Source of the DNA: Heliopora coerulea
Taxonomy: Eukaryota; Cnidaria; Anthozoa; Scleralcyonacea; Helioporidae
DNA length: 64,000 nucleotides
NCBI GenBank assembly: GCA_030142905.1
Contig: JASJOG010000136.1
Coordinates: forward strand, 510,501 to 574,500
Direction: 5' to 3'
The translations under genes and the position numbers were made by a program. Positions 34,401 through 48,100 of the stretch are shown here, in pieces. Below the pieces are notes generated by a model. That model did no database searches and was not told where the DNA came from. It saw only the letters and a list, made by a program, of their open reading frames with translations. Within the stretch, counting starts at the first letter, position 1. Every line of letters begins with the position of its first letter.

Positions 34401-36337
34401 TTTTTAAAGTACAAAACATTTCTTATGAACCCTTTAAGGCAACTGAACAAATTATCAAGGTTGTGGCAACTGCTGATTGTGTGGAAGAATGAACAACACA
34501 ATCCCAACATCAACAGAGCTCATGACAATGGGAACTTGCACCTTTAACCCATAAAGAGACAGGTGCCCCACTTTGCTGAATAAAATGAACTTGAATTATG
34601 TCCAGAATAAAATTCTAAAATGTGCCCTTGCCCCTTAATGGGTTAATCAAGCTGACAATTGACCCATTATGGTGCATGCCCCCCAATGGCATATGTCTCT
34701 GATTTCAAACAATATGTACATAAAGCTATTTCTTTTTTTTTGACCAGTTTGGTGAAGTCTGTTGCATTGAACCATGTGTTGCTGAGGTTCATACTGATGG
34801 CATATTACAAAATTCTTGTAGTTTTTCATTTGATTTCTTGGGTGAAAAAATACACTTTGGTGAAAAAATACACTCAATCTTTCTTCCACAGCACAAAGCA
34901 GTGAAAATTCTATATCTATAAAGTTTTTCTTAAGGTTTAGGGAATGGCTATTTCATAGTTGTGCCACCAGCTAGTGAAGATTGTGGCAGATAAGGATTTT
35001 CAGGGAAAATCTCCTCTTGGCTTAATCATTCACTAAATTTCAGCTTTCCCAGCAATTCAAGCACAAGATTGACAATTTATAGGAATCCCATGTTGAAGTT
35101 ACTGTTGAAATAGCCTTGCCCTGATTTATCTCTAGGGCATCAACACAAACCAGAACCTACCATTTTCCTCTGCCAAGCGTCTTTCCTCTTCTTCTCTCTG
35201 TTTCCTCAATTGTTCCTGTTTTTCTTTATCCAGCAAAGCTTTTCGCTCTGCTTCTTCACGTACTCTCCTCCTGTGCTCAGCCAAAGCCAACTTTGCCTCT
35301 TGCTCATTATCTGTGCCAGCATGGTGGCTTGTGGTAGATTTGCTTCGATGCTTCCCACCCGATGCTGGTCGGGATGAATGGTGTCTTGAACTACCTTGCC
35401 CAACCTGATGAATCGCACCAGTAGACCGAGCCTTTGGTAATCCAGGCACTCCCAGACTATGGGATACCATAGACTTCCCTTTAGCCTTGGCAGCAGGTTT
35501 ACTGTTATTTGTCGAGGATTTTTCAGTTAAATTATTTGTACTTGAACTGGTCTTTTTGGACATGGCTAAGTTGCTTTTTGTCCTACATTTAACACGGCCA
35601 TTTTCGACATTACTCAAACACGATGTCGATGCTGAAGATGGCCCTGTTAGATTACGCCTGGATGCTTTGGTCCCCTTCGCAGATCCCGGGGGAGTATGGC
35701 CTGATGATTCACTGGAGCTTGACCCAGATGACAACCTCCTCATTGCCAAGGTTTCTCTCTTAGGGGAACCCTCTACAGGCAAATTTGGCAATTTTCGACC
35801 AGTCCTAGGTCCTTTCGACCCTTGGGTACTTTTGTGCTCAAAAAGATGTCTGAGAGTTTCGTTCTTGCGGCTTTCCTCCCTCTCTTTTTGTCGTCTCCTT
35901 TCCTCCACGGCAGCTATCCTTTCGTTGTTCTTCCTTTTCCGTTCTTCGCTTTGTTTCTCTCGCAAAAGTTTCGCCCGTTCGCACTTTTCTTCCAGAGACT
36001 TGACATCCAGCTTATTGCCTTCTTTAGGATTTGTTTTCGCTGAGCCACTTGACGGTCTTGAGGGGCTCATTTTTTTATTCAAATTTGAAGATGAATGTTT
36101 ACCCAGCGGGTTCGAGTTCTTTCCACCTGCTTTGGACGCCGAAGTTGTCGCTACAGGCGTGAAAACAGGTAAAAACAAACTCATATAACTTATTCATGGT
36201 TAAACACATCAAAGTTTAACGACATACGGCCTTTTAGCAGGCGGAAATTCATCAGGGATAAACTGAATTAAAATTAATATCATCAAACCTCTGCTTTGAC
36301 GAAATTCCTCCATACTCATTTGACGATCCTCAGCCAT
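31463..36337 (-). CDS. MAP7/ensconsin-like microtubule-associated protein
   Basis: Four exons on the minus strand: 36337-36289, 36150-35161, 33750-33497, 32059-31463; all junctions GT/AG and in frame, 629 aa. The N-terminus is MAEDRQMSMEEFRQSRG. A basic coiled coil (KSLEEKCERAKLLREKQSEE and following) matches the MAP7 N-terminal microtubule-binding helix. A Ser/Lys-rich linker follows (RPSSGSA, SSSTNNLTEKSS). A second coiled coil from LALAEHRRRVREEAER through the Glu/Arg-rich exon 3 corresponds to the MAP7 domain, which in animals recruits kinesin-1. The last exon is acidic, with EDEDDEDGEEG near the C-terminus. The low-complexity charge pattern makes the family call good but not certain. Intron 3 carries a dispersed repeat. 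Confidence 0.8.
32170..32460 (-). repeat. Dispersed palindrome-headed repeat, copy in the MAP7-like intron
   Basis: The head is a palindrome (gctttatcggatttaaaaca / tgttttaaatccgataaagc), followed by a ~200-bp body. Other copies: 49350-50480 (interrupted), 50970-51255, 61090-61315 and a fragment at about 40000-40075. Confidence 0.7.
33000..33200. repeat. Degenerate gaaat repeat
   Basis: Short words such as gaaatgaaat and tgaaatg recur irregularly. It lies in intron 3 of the MAP7-like gene. Confidence 0.7.
33985..34290. repeat. Dispersed repeat, copy in intron 2 of the MAP7-like gene
   Basis: Diverged match to 28650-29060 in the same order of blocks. Confidence 0.5.
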
Positions 36338-36559
36338 GGCTTTCGACCTCAAACGAGGTTTCAGAGATTTGGAAGAGCTTCAGCAACAGATTACATTATG
36401 TTGTCCGGCTGGTATAGCGTTCTGTGGAAATTACACTGTCGAAAATCATCAACCTTTGAAGTCTTCCCCTTCTTTTTTAATAGTCTTGTTATTGCGACGA
36501 TCTCTCACCTTCGGGATAACGTGGGATCTGGGACCTAACTAAACAAAACCGTCACATGA

Positions 36560-36900
36560 CAGGGGAAACAAAGCGATTACGTTATGGGGGACTTTCCCCC
36601 AAGAAAATTATGATAATTTTGATAAAAGTTATACATCACGGTATGATGTTATAAACAATAATGAAAACTACAGAGTTTTTAACTTTTTTCATGACATTGC
36701 GTGACGTCACCATAAGCATCAGCAAATGGAGAAAAAATGGCCTCATACTCAAGATGTTAATTATCGTCGTTGTTCCTTAAATTTGTAAGCACTGCCGGAA
36801 ATTTGACGCCACTAAATTGAATGTTGTTTTGTAACTGTAGCACAGCAATGGAATACTAATGAACAGTCTAGTTCTGACTTGACGCCTTAAAACCCTTTTG
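36560..36900 (+). promoter_or_regulatory. Remnant of the reductase upstream module (copy A)
   Basis: Contains cttaaatttgtaagcactgc-cggaaatt and cacagcaatggaata, as do the segments upstream of exon 1 in copies B (43985-44065) and C (55700-56700). Similarity ends just after the cacagcaatgg block, before where exon 1 should be. From 36900 to 37420 nothing is recognised. Confidence 0.5.
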
Positions 36901-37610
36901 TATACACCCGAAATCTGTTAAAGAAAATTCCAATTTTTCTTAACGGCGTGATCAGAAAGTTGTCCACAAAATTTTCGTTAATCCTGGGTTAAGCTAATCG
37001 CCTTTTGAACAACCGGGACACAGGGTTCGATCTTCATAAGCTTGGCTCCGACTGGTAGTTGATGATATTCGGGAGAATTGCATACTTCATCAATATGTTT
37101 ATTAAGTTGACTGCTTTTCATCTTTCTTTATTTTATAAAAGAAGTTCCAAGTGGATTGCCGTGTTTGGATATTGTGATCCAAACACTTAGGATGTTGCTC
37201 GACTTTCGAGAAGCTAAAAACACTCGCCTAGAGGCTGGTGTTTCTTTATGCTTTTCTCAAGTCTCGTAACATCCCGGGTGCATGGATTACAGTATCCAAA
37301 CACGCGAATACATTATTAGGCATTTCTTAAGCAGTATTCAAGCCCCAATTTTAATTTATTGTGTACACGACCTTCATAAACTGGAAAAAAATGCATGATG
37401 TTTATTATATATTAACCTAGAAAAAGTCCTTCAAGCTCAACACTGGCGTCGATATTCCTGCCATAGGATTAGGGTAAGAATAATATTGCTAAATTGTGAG
37501 CATTACATTAGAATGCTTGAAATCGTTGGGTTGTTCGAGAGCATCATAATATACCATGATTGAACAACTTATACTGTACACTTTTCGTGTTTGGCATGTA
37601 ATATCCAGTG

Positions 37611-37815
37611 ATTAGAACATAACACAACACAACACAATGTAACACAACAACACAACAACATAACATAGCACAACACAACGCAACATAAGATTTTAACATA
37701 ACATATAACATAACATAGCAAAACAAAACATTACATAACATAACGCAACGTAACGTAACAAAACAAAACATAACGTAACATAACATAACATCATAACATA
37801 GCATAACAACATAAC
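37611..37815. repeat. aacat/aacac pentanucleotide repeat
   Basis: Imperfect run of aacac, aacat and aacgt words in intron 2 of copy A. Confidence 0.85.
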
Positions 37816-39374
37816 AACAGATATGATGATCACAACAATTATGCTTTCTGGTAACTACATTCCTCTTGCAATACTGCATTTTCAAATCGTAGCAACAACG
37901 CTTGTATCATCGTGTTTAGGGTAAATAATCATTGCCAAATTGACTGGGTCATATTATTTGTTCTATGAGTTCCTTTCAAATTTTTATATTTCTGAGACAT
38001 CAGATTAGTTCTTTAAGGAACTGAAGTCCCTATTTCATTCTTTTGCCATTAACGTACAGTATATATTCTCTTATATTGATTTAGAACGTGGAAATCTAAG
38101 CCTGGCGAAGTGGGTGTAGCAGTTAAGGCAGCCATCAGATGTGGATATCGACACATCGACTGTGCTTATCTTTATCAAAATGAACCTGAGGTTGGACAAG
38201 CCCTTATGGAGGTGTTGAAAGAAGTTGGTTTAAAGCGAGAAGATGTCTTTGTTACTTCAAAGCTTTGGTACTCTTTACGCCGTAATAGAAACCTTAAGCA
38301 AACTAGTATAGTCCCAGCAATACATAAACAACCAAAGTTTTAGAATATAACAGACATTACGAACCAATGACATTGAATTGCATGTGTGATTTTTCATCAT
38401 CAACCGCTTCTTTAAAAGCTTGAAAGTATCTAATGAGGATGTTCTGTTTGATGGTTTGAATTTTAGAGATTAACATCATTTTTAGGAATTAAACTTGCTG
38501 AACGTTTTTCCTTGATTATCTGATTCTCGTGCTCCAAAAATAGTGCCTAACCATACACTATGCCTGCATTCATGTGGTTTTAACCTTTCAACATGTTTTT
38601 GTTTCTAACAACCGTAGTTATATGAAGACCACATTAGCTAAACTAGACATTAATATCAAGATAAAAATTGTTAAATCTTTGATCTCAAAAACCTGACTTT
38701 GTCTCAATGGTCTCAATAAGAATGTCCACCAGTACTTTTTAAACTGGCCAAAATCATGCAATGGTGTTCTCCAGAGTAAACCCTGCAGCATGAAATGGAC
38801 TAGATCCTAGTACTGATGGATTGGGAAAGATTGTCAAGTAATACAGGTATCTCAATAAAAGGGTTGAGCATCACAGAACAGTTTACCGTGTTGCTACCGA
38901 ACAATCTACTCATGCAACCCAATATTTTTACCCTTGTGAAATACAACCCTAGCTTTCTTGACAACTACTCCATTGAATTGTTGTTATTTTCTTACAGGTG
39001 TAACAGTCATGCCAAGGAAGACGTTCTTGTAGCTTGCCAAACAACAATGAAAAATCTTCAGCTTGACTATTTGGACTTGTATTTGGTAAGCAAAGATTTA
39101 CTGAAGGACACTTCAGATACCTCAGACATAAATAGTCAAAAAATAAAAATAAAGTTGATTACTGTTTATTATTGTACGATAGAGACCTACTTGAAAGCTC
39201 AGTTACTTTCGTCTATGCACGCACGTTCTATAGACTTTTTACAATCTTTTATATTCTTTTTAATTCGTGACTTTTTAAATAACTTCAACGGTATATACTA
39301 ACAAGTCATTAAACATTGTGGCACATGTACGATATGATACAAATCAAGTTAGTGACTTTTAACTAAGGGTTCAT

Positions 39375-39500
39375 CAATGGTCACGAGTGTGATAAAGGAT
39401 TTAACATCTCGTGTGAAGCTTAACAGCCACAAGGTGCGACGCGTAGCCGTTCAAGCTTCACGAGCGATGTTAAATCCTTTATCACACGTGTAAACATTGA
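39375..39500. mobile_element. MITE-like foldback (tgtgataaaggatttaacat arms), copy A
   Basis: Inverted arms gtgtgataaaggatttaaca and tgttaaatcctttatcacac flank a ~60-bp centre. The same element is at 50720-50860 in the equivalent intron of copy B, so it predates that duplication. Confidence 0.7.
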
Positions 39501-39566
39501 TTAACCACCTTATCTTTTGACTCATTTTATCAAGATATTACCTCATTAGCATGTGATAAGTATACC

Positions 39567-39985
39567 TTTTGCTGTTCATTACCAGAAAATATACTATCAT
39601 TAACGCCAACCTCAAACCATTAACGCAAAAATACATTCATCTTATTCAATCGACATTCACTAGCGTAGATACGCAACCATTTGCATCAAAGGGCATTCTA
39701 TAGAGTCAATTGACGACCGTTAACACCATTCTACAATACATTAGGGAAAATAAAATTTCAGTCAGGGAAGATATTTGTCTTGCGTAATTGAAATTTCATT
39801 ATCCCTAGTGTATACTAGAATGGTGTTAATGGTCGTCTGTTGGCAATATAGAATGCCCTTTGATACAAATGATTGCGTATTTAGTCTAGTGAATGTCGAT
39901 TGAATAAAATGAATGTATTTTTGCGTTAACGAGTTTAAGGTGTGCGTTAATGATAGTATATTTTCTGGTAATGAACAGCAAAAGG
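39567..39985. mobile_element. Long foldback element, specific to copy A
   Basis: Ends taccttttgctgttcattac and gtaatgaacagcaaaaggt lead into ~190-bp inverted arms that meet around 39770-39800. The matching intron of copy B lacks it. Confidence 0.75.
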
Positions 39986-40109
39986 TGTAATATTTAAAAA
40001 AGTGAGCAGGAGTCCGAGCGCTTTATCGGGATTTAAAACACGAGGAGACAGCCGAGTATTTTACATCCGATCAATTGTTGAGATTCAGAAGCAGAGTCAA
40101 AATAGCTGA

Positions 40110-40330
40110 ATCGTTGTCTTGTCTCGTTCTGTACCTTATATCCTGAGTTCACAAGATGCTACTCTTTGGGGCTGTTTCTTGTGCTTCTTGAAATTGTCGA
40201 TTATAGTGGAGTAGAATTTCCTGGCTTGAAAAACAACATCTTGCAGACTTAAGATATAATTAACTGCCGTTTAAATTCGTCTCGTTTTCACATAAATCTA
40301 AAGTCTGCAAGATGTTGTTTTTTGGAGCTT
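40110..40330. mobile_element. MITE-like element related to 31030-31290
   Basis: Contains aaaacaacatcttgcagact and agtctgcaagatgttgtttt as inverted arms. It lies just before exon 5 of copy A. Confidence 0.55.
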
Positions 40331-42895
40331 GCTTCTTGCTTTGTTTCCTTAACTTGTCGGCTGGTAATGGCATTTACTTGTTTATTATTGCAAACAGTTG
40401 TCAACGCATTTTTGTTATATTGTAGATCCACATTCCATGTTCATTTGCCAAAGATTTGTTTTTTCCATCGAAACCATCTCAAAGGAAAGGCGTGCTTGGC
40501 TACGACAAAAAAAGAATGAGCGAAACGTGGAAGGTTGTATTCCGAAGCGCAATTATCTTGTATTCCTTATTAAAGTCTGATCATTTGAGAAGGGAAATTT
40601 CGAGTGTAAATTATCAAGAAGAATTTCATTTAAAATCTAGGAGAACAACTCTGAGGTCTTTGACAGGAGTCAAACCTATAATCCTGGGGAGTAGAATAAA
40701 GTTAAGAAGTAATGCTCTGCGAATAAATAAAAAAAAAGTTACTGAGGTTTTCGTGCAAAAGCCCTTTATCGGAGTAAAATAAGTTGTGAAATTGAATTCT
40801 TTTGATGTTATGTGTTCGAAATAAAGTGGGAGATAAATGTAAACAATCAGATGAGCGGAAGATAAACAAAATGATAATGATGGAGAATAATTTGGTGTTC
40901 TCATCTTCTTCATTATTATTTTGTGTACCTTCCGGTCATCTTATTTAATACATTTCTTTTCCTTCTTTTTCGAACATTTAACAACTGTACGTTTTTATTT
41001 CACCTCCTAAACAGGAGGTGAAGTCAAAATATATAGTTATAATCAAATATATGGTTGAAATCAAAATATATAGTGAAATCAAAATATATAGTTGTAAAGG
41101 CTTTCGTTCGAAACGAGTTAGTACCTTGTTATCTCGTTTTTAAGACGTTTTCCATTTGGTTCAAAGCTTGCTACGCAGAACTCCGCTTTTTAGTATCTTG
41201 TCATTTTTCTTGTCGAGATGGCTCAAATAGAAATTCTTTGTTACAAGTTCTACTTGGGTCTTAAGGGCTTTCCCTCCACTCTCCAGGTTCGAAACATTTG
41301 TTATCCTCGCGTAATTTGCACTGCGAAGCAAGTAATTCTTCGCTCATAAATGTCTTCGTTCTCCATTTTTCAGGCTATGGAGGAGTTGGTTTGCAAAGGT
41401 TTGTGCAAGGCTATCGGAATATCAAACTTCTCTACAACTAAAGTGAAAAATTTGCTGGAGACTGCGAAAATCATTCCTGCCGTGAATCAAGGTACGTATG
41501 TGAGACAGTGGTTAATGAACCGAGAAACCGTCATTATGTGGATTGTGATAAACCAAATACTAGTAAAGCATTGAAATAGATGGTAGGACATAACAAAAAA
41601 TAGATCTTGGAGAGATACGGACAGCTAGGAGAACAAACGAACGGGGCGACTGAGGAAGAAACCCACTACCAAAGAAGGAAAGAATCACACCAAACTGATT
41701 GTGCGGGTTTTCAGCCAAGTGGTAGGATAGAGAAGGATGGATAGATGAACGTGACAATCACGAAAGGACGTACGAACGAGCCCGGAAAGGCCGATTGTGC
41801 GCACAGACGGACCGGGGTGTGAACGAATGATTAAATGAAACAACCGACGAACAGCTAATCAAATGGATGACCATTAGAGACGCGACTAATAACTTTCTTC
41901 CCCTCTTTTTGACACCTATTAGGTAGACCTGTATTAGTTCATATATAACTGAACCGTTGCATTTAAGTCATTTTTGTTTTTGCTCTTCACAGTGGAATTA
42001 CATCCGTTCCTACCTCAGCCAGGATTAAAAAAGCTCTGTGAAGAAAAAGGTTGGTACTTGGAAGAAACTGGATTGTATTCGAACGTCTCGGTATAACTGT
42101 GTTCAGGACGTAACTCATGAGTGACCTATAGTGCCGTATACGAGCCTGCGTTTGTTTCTCAGGATTTCTGGATTTCTCCGCGACAATTCGACAATTTTAA
42201 ATATTTTAGTCATAACAGTGTTAAAATGACAAAACCAACAAGCGAATAGAGCCCCTTCCCCTGTCTCTGATCTACCCCACCTACTATCTGCCCCGAGCCA
42301 GGCACTTGAACAAAGAAGTGTTACCGCTAAGCCTAGATCTAGTCACACCTACAAAAAGCATTTGTCTTCAAAAAGCTGTTGAACTAACTTAAAGGAGAAC
42401 ATCTATAAATTAGTTAACTTTCTAAACAAACGTTAGAATCATACATAAATAGTAAAAAACGAGGTTAACCTGGTAAGCCAAAATTATTTAATAAAAAGAC
42501 AGACTAGCAATAAGGAGCACAGCAAGATTGTCAGATTCAGGCTCAGCTTTAGCCATAGCGCCATTGTGCCATGGTGCTACACGATTGCACAATGACCTGG
42601 CCAAACCTGACAAGATGACACAGTTTATAACATTGGTATGTGTTCCTTCAATTAAAGGTATTCTGATCACCGCTTATTCTTCACTTGGGTCTCGTGATCG
42701 ACCTACTGGTAGAGAAGGAGACCCGTGCTCATGGAAGAACCTCTCGTAAAAGAGATCGCTGAAAAACGCAAATGCACACCTGCCCAGGTCTGTACGTCCG
42801 CTGTGCATGTGCAATGTATGTTCACTGAAGGGATTGTACTTGCACTGCTTGGAAATGTGGTAAAATGGACTTGCGTGAACTGTTGGAATTAAGAC

Positions 42896-43050
42896 GCGCG
42901 TACACACACACACACACACACACATACATATATACACACTCACACACACACATACATATATACACACTCACACACACACATACACACTCACACATCGACA
43001 TACGCACTCACACACACACATACACACTCACACACACACACACACATTCA
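42896..43050. repeat. CA-rich microsatellite
   Basis: (ca)n with interspersed catacatatatacacactca words in intron 8 of copy A. Confidence 0.95.
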
Positions 43051-43544
43051 CCCAGCCAAAGGCCCTAGAGTTGCATTTGTCAGACCTGGTTCAGGTTGTG
43101 TCTTGAAATATAATATTCTGAAATATAATATTTAAATTAAAAATAAAATATAATATTTCCATCGTCATACACAAACTCCATTTGACGTTGGGGGAATTTG
43201 TTTTTTTTATATTTTATTTTCTGTCGGTTCAACTATCAAACGTCGGACTGACTTTCAGACAGTCAAAAATTCAAATATTTTTCACGATATGTATAATCTT
43301 CAGGTATTGCTTGCATGGGGAATCTACTACCGCACTCCAGTTCTTCCCAAATCCGTCAACGAAAGCCGAATCAGACAAAACCTGGAAACGTTCAACGTGA
43401 AACTGGAAGAAGAAGACATTAAAGCTCTGGGGAATATTGGCAAGAAGTTCAGCTATTTGAAGATGGAAAATTTCTTCCTGGATGGTGAAACTGAGATGTT
43501 CTGGGACGGAGAGCAGTAAGGATTTCTTGAAGAATAGGAGACAA

Positions 43545-43550
43545 AATAAA
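43545..43550 (+). terminator. Poly(A) signal of reductase copy A
   Basis: AATAAA 26 nt after the stop codon. Confidence 0.5.
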
Positions 43551-44366
43551 GAGACATTTCCAACGTTAAACTTTTAGGAGTCAATCGGGTGATAAACTGT
43601 TTTGGGTTTTTTTTTTTTGTCTTTTCATTTTTTTTAGTTTATCTCCATTTTCACCTTGGACGTTAAACGACTCTTTAATTTCGTATAATTTGACATTGTC
43701 CCCTGTAAAATATTTCTCTGGTGATGTAGGAACTTAGGTGAACCAAATTTTGCAGGTGACTGGGTAAGTACAGTTGTCTGAATACTACTTAACATGTAAA
43801 TTTACATGTGGGAGCATGTTAATCACTGATTAAACATTAGCGCAAACCTTTGATTATAAGACAAATGGCTTAATTTTTCACCATGCATGTACAAGGTCGC
43901 ATGTAATCCCGTGTGAAAAGTATATGGTTATGTGAGAAAAGGTCAAATGTTCATCATAGAATCACATGTACAATATTTTGGTTGCTGCTTAAATTTGTAA
44001 AGACTGCCGGAAATTAGTCGCTAGCTAAATTGAATTTTCTTTTGTGATTGTTGCACAGCAATGGAATTCTTACTGTAGTACACGCGTAACGTTATGGCGA
44101 CCTTGTGAATGGAAACAATGCAAAAAAAATTATAATAAATAAATAAATAAGATCATTAACTACTCTTTTCACCTGATTTTCACTAGTTTCAGGTGAGAGG
44201 GTATTGGTTGGCCGACGTTATCTTTGTTACTTTTTAAAAATCGTCCAATCAGAAAATTAGTTGGTACCAAACTCTTCTGTGTCTTGACTCGTGCACGAAG
44301 CCAGAGAATAAGTGAGAAGATTTTGTAGGGAATTGTCACCCACGTTGTAGGAAGTTGGAAACAGAG

Positions 44367-47053
44367 ATGGAAATGGTAAGTTGCGTGAAGTAGCGATGTA
44401 CAATGACATTCGAGTATGACTTGAAATGTACAGTGCAGGACGTTTGTTTTAGCAGTTTCGAATTAATAGAGTTCAAACACGGTGAACCACAAGGTGTCCA
44501 GAAATGTGATACGAGCACAAATTGCGTAAAAAGCGCATGACATGCAAGTGCTCGCTTTTCGTTTTGAGAGTGCATCAGTCATCATTGTGAAATAGAATCG
44601 AAACATAAAGCTAGCAAAGAAAAATAAAGGAATTCACTCTGCTTTCAGACACTATATGTCTGATATTGCTGTTCTCGTCTTCACGTGTTAAGATGCGCTC
44701 TCATGAGGTTTTAGCTTGGATTACTTGGTAGTATTCAAGCCCCTGTTTTGATTTACTGTGAAAAAACGTCTTCTTATTTTATGTCTCCCTAGAAAAAGTC
44801 CTTCAAGATCAACGCTGGGGTTGACATTCCAGCCATAGGACTAGGGTAAGAATATTTGCAAACTTTGTACATTACATTAGAATGTGCTTGATGCCGTTAC
44901 GTAATTTGATCGACAGCATTCCAGTATGCTATGTCTGAACAATTTCTATTGTTCAGTTTTTCTGTTTGGCGTGTAATGCCCAGTAATTATAACATTATAT
45001 AACATTATATAACATAACAACAGACATTGTGATGACAACAATAAGCTTTCGTGCAACTATGTTCCTCATGCAATACCATACTTTCAAATGTTAGCAACAG
45101 TGCCAGTACTATCACATCGAGTGTAAATAATCCTGTTTCAAGAAGACATGTGTCACTCTTGACCAGATCATTTTACTCATATCGTGAATTCCACTCAAAT
45201 TTTCATATTTCTGAGAAATCGGATTAGTTCTTAAAGAACTGAGGTGTCCTTTTCATTCTTTTGAGATTCATGTATATATTCTGTTATATTTTGATTTAGA
45301 ACGTGGAAATCTAAGCCTGGTGAAGTGGGTGCAGCAGTTAAGGCAGCCATCAGATGTGGATATCAACACATTGACTGTGCTCATATTTACGGCAATGAGG
45401 CAGAGGTTGGGCAAGCCCTTACGGAGGTGTTGAAAGAAGTTGGTCTAAAGAGAGAAGATATCTTCATTACTTCAAAGCTATGGTACTCCTTATGCCAAGA
45501 TAGGAACTTTGAGCAAACTAGAGTATTTAGAATATAGTAGAAACTACTGACCACCATTAAGAGATTTTTCATTATCAACCACTTGCTTTAAAAGCTTGGA
45601 AGAATCTAATGAGATTCTGTTTCATGGTTTGATTTTTAGAAATTAACATCATTTTTAAGGCTTAAACTTGCTGAACATTTTCCCTTGATTTTCTGATCCT
45701 CATGCTCAAAAATAGTGCCTAGCCATACAATCTACCTGCATTATGTGGTTTTCACCTTCCAACATGTTTTTATTTCGAACAACTGTAGTTATATGAAGAC
45801 CACATTAGCTAAACTAGACATTAATATCGAGATAAAGATTGTTGAATCTTGGGCCTCAGAAACATGTCTCAATGGTGTCAGTAAGAAGCTAGTAAGAAGC
45901 TGTAAAAAGCTGGTTGAGTTGAGGACAACCTGCTTTAAAAGTTTCAGCAAATGAGGTTCCAGGTAAGAATCTTAAGCATAGGATGAACAACAGAGCTCAG
46001 CAAAAAACACAAACTATTGGCATATTTTATAAAAGCTTTTATTATTTCTAACATTTTATTGCATCGTGCAACAGCATCAGAGAATAAATGAAAAGTGTTC
46101 ACAGGTATATCACATAGGATTACAATGGTTAGTGTTGCATGACCTTTATAAGATATTGGTGTGTAAGAGGAAGTGGGGAGTAAAGAAAAAATATGGAGAG
46201 ACAGGAAATCTTTTGGTTATAAATGAGAGGAAAGTGGAAAGATGTAAGATAAAAGGGAGTAAGAAGAAAGGAGCCTGTGTTTGCATCAAGAGATTGATTA
46301 AATTTCTAAATTAAAAGGCTTTCCCTGATCAGAAGTTCAGAAACAGAGTGTTGTAAATTTTATCTCTGTAAGGTTGCTACCCCAAACATGTATGTTGGGA
46401 ATTGCCCCTTTGTGAACAACATGTGGGTTTTATTCAAGAAATTGGGATTAGGACACCCAGTGGGCCACTGTGTAATATTTAAGGGACCTTTTTTGTCTAA
46501 AACGAAAACCAAAGGGGTAATCAAATAGAAGGTCATGTTGTATTTGAAGTAAACTTGATATAGTCTTCAAAACTTCAGTGCAAATATTCTGAATGCCACA
46601 AATTTTGATTACAAATTAGTTTACTTGTACTTTACTGATAAGAAATCTTGATATCTTTTTTCACATTTTGCTTAAGTGCTACATCTGCATGCAAAGGTAA
46701 AGAATGTCCGTGAATGTTTTTCAAATTGGCAGGAATCATGCAACACCACTCTCTAAGAGTAATCCCTTGCACATAAAATAAGATAGATTTTAGCATTGAT
46801 GGATAGAGAAAGACTCATATGCAGGGATCTCAACAAGGATAAGATATAACTCAATATTTTTACCCTTGCCAAATTCAGTCTCTTCTTAACAACTACTTTG
46901 TTGAACTGTTACTATTTTCTTGCAGGTGTAACGGTCATGCCAAGGAAGACGTTCTTGAGGCTTGCCAGACAACATTGAAAAATCTACAGATTGACTATTT
47001 GGACTTGTATTTGGTAAGGATAGATAAATTGAAGGTACACCTTTGGATACCTC

Positions 47054-47095
<42 letters not shown>

Positions 47096-48069
47096 CCAAA
47101 TCCAACAAAATGTAGCTGGAAAACTACACAAGTGTCTTGAATAGATAGAGCGCTCGATACCGCTACAGATAGAGCGAAAATGACACAAATGGAGACAAAT
47201 ATTTAGCTGTCGCTACTCCGAGTATCACGCGATTTGACGATCATCAGGCAACTGACAGATTGTTTAATTATTCACACAATAAACACTACTGAAATATGAT
47301 CTATGTTATAGGTTTATGTTATAGGTTTTGTTAGGTGAACACATTTGGTGAAAAGTTCTGAGCGTCTGTTTATTAAGTTTTCCCCCCGTTGTTTCATTAT
47401 AGAAAGTTTTTCCTCTAGGCAGAGGTTGCATCTTCTGGAGTTTCCTTTGCCAGCCGGAGCATGTTTTAAGAGTGACCATTTTATGTTGTAATCTCGTTTG
47501 CCACGTTTATGCTTCCACACGAGCTTGGAAAGTTCCGTCTCGTTTGCATACTTCACGTTGGTAAATGATTTTTTATGGTTCCGGAATCTTTCTTTAAAGG
47601 TGTTGGCAGTGACACCAAAGTAAATGTGTTTCTCTTTCGATGTCACTGCCAACACCTTTAAAGAAAGATTCCGGAACCATAAAAAATCATTTACCAACGT
47701 GAAGTATGCAAACGAGACGGAACTTTCCAAGCTCGTGTGGAAGCACAAACGTGGCAAACGAGATTACAACATAAAATGGTCACTCTTAAAACAAGCTCCG
47801 GCTGGCAAAGGAAACTCCAGAAGATGCAACCTCTGCCTAGAGGAAAAACTTTCTATAATGAAACAACGGGGTAAAAACTTAATAAACAGACGCTCAGAAC
47901 TTTTCACCAAATGTGTTCACCTAACAAAACCTATAACATAAACCTATAACATAGATCATATTTCAGTAGTGTTTATTGTGTGAATAATTAAACAATCTGT
48001 CAGTTGCCTGATGATCGCCAAAGCGCGTGAAACTCGGAGTAGCGACAGCTAAATATTTGTTTCCATTTG

Positions 48070-48100
<31 letters not shown>

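Larger units (their letters stand above)
37421..43519 (+). pseudogene. Aldo-keto reductase copy A (no exon 1, frameshift in exon 8)
   Basis: Eight of nine family exons are present with GT/AG borders: 37421-37473, 38085-38267, 38998-39085, 40426-40533, 41374-41491, 41993-42049, 42658-42787, 43304-43519. They encode [64 protein letters not shown] and a C-terminal WGIYYRTPVLPKS...WDGEQ. Asp, Tyr, Lys and His of the tetrad are kept. Exon 8 is 130 nt where copies B and C have 131: one C is missing near 42722 (gacccgtgc against gaccccgtgc), shifting the frame. The 9-nt first exon (MEM) seen in B and C was not found. It is either a recent pseudogene or an assembly error at the C run. AATAAA is at 43545. 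Confidence 0.75.
47184..48070. mobile_element. Palindrome 1 of Penelope-like GIY-YIG sequence
   Basis: Arms of ~430 bp at 47184-47614 and 47641-48070 are inverted and nearly identical (only a few base changes), with a ~26-bp centre. Each arm reads outward: endonuclease 3' half, stop, then a motif ctgatgatcg...gtgaaactc-ggagtagcgacagc. Both arms are 5'-truncated at the centre. Confidence 0.85.

Noticed and set aside
35487..36188. 233-codon plus-strand frame
   Set aside because: Antisense shadow of MAP7-like exon 2.
37544..37885. 113-codon Cys/Val-rich minus-strand frame
   Set aside because: Translation of the aacat repeat.
42674..43068. Frames rich in Cys-Val or His-Thr
   Set aside because: Products of the CA microsatellite.
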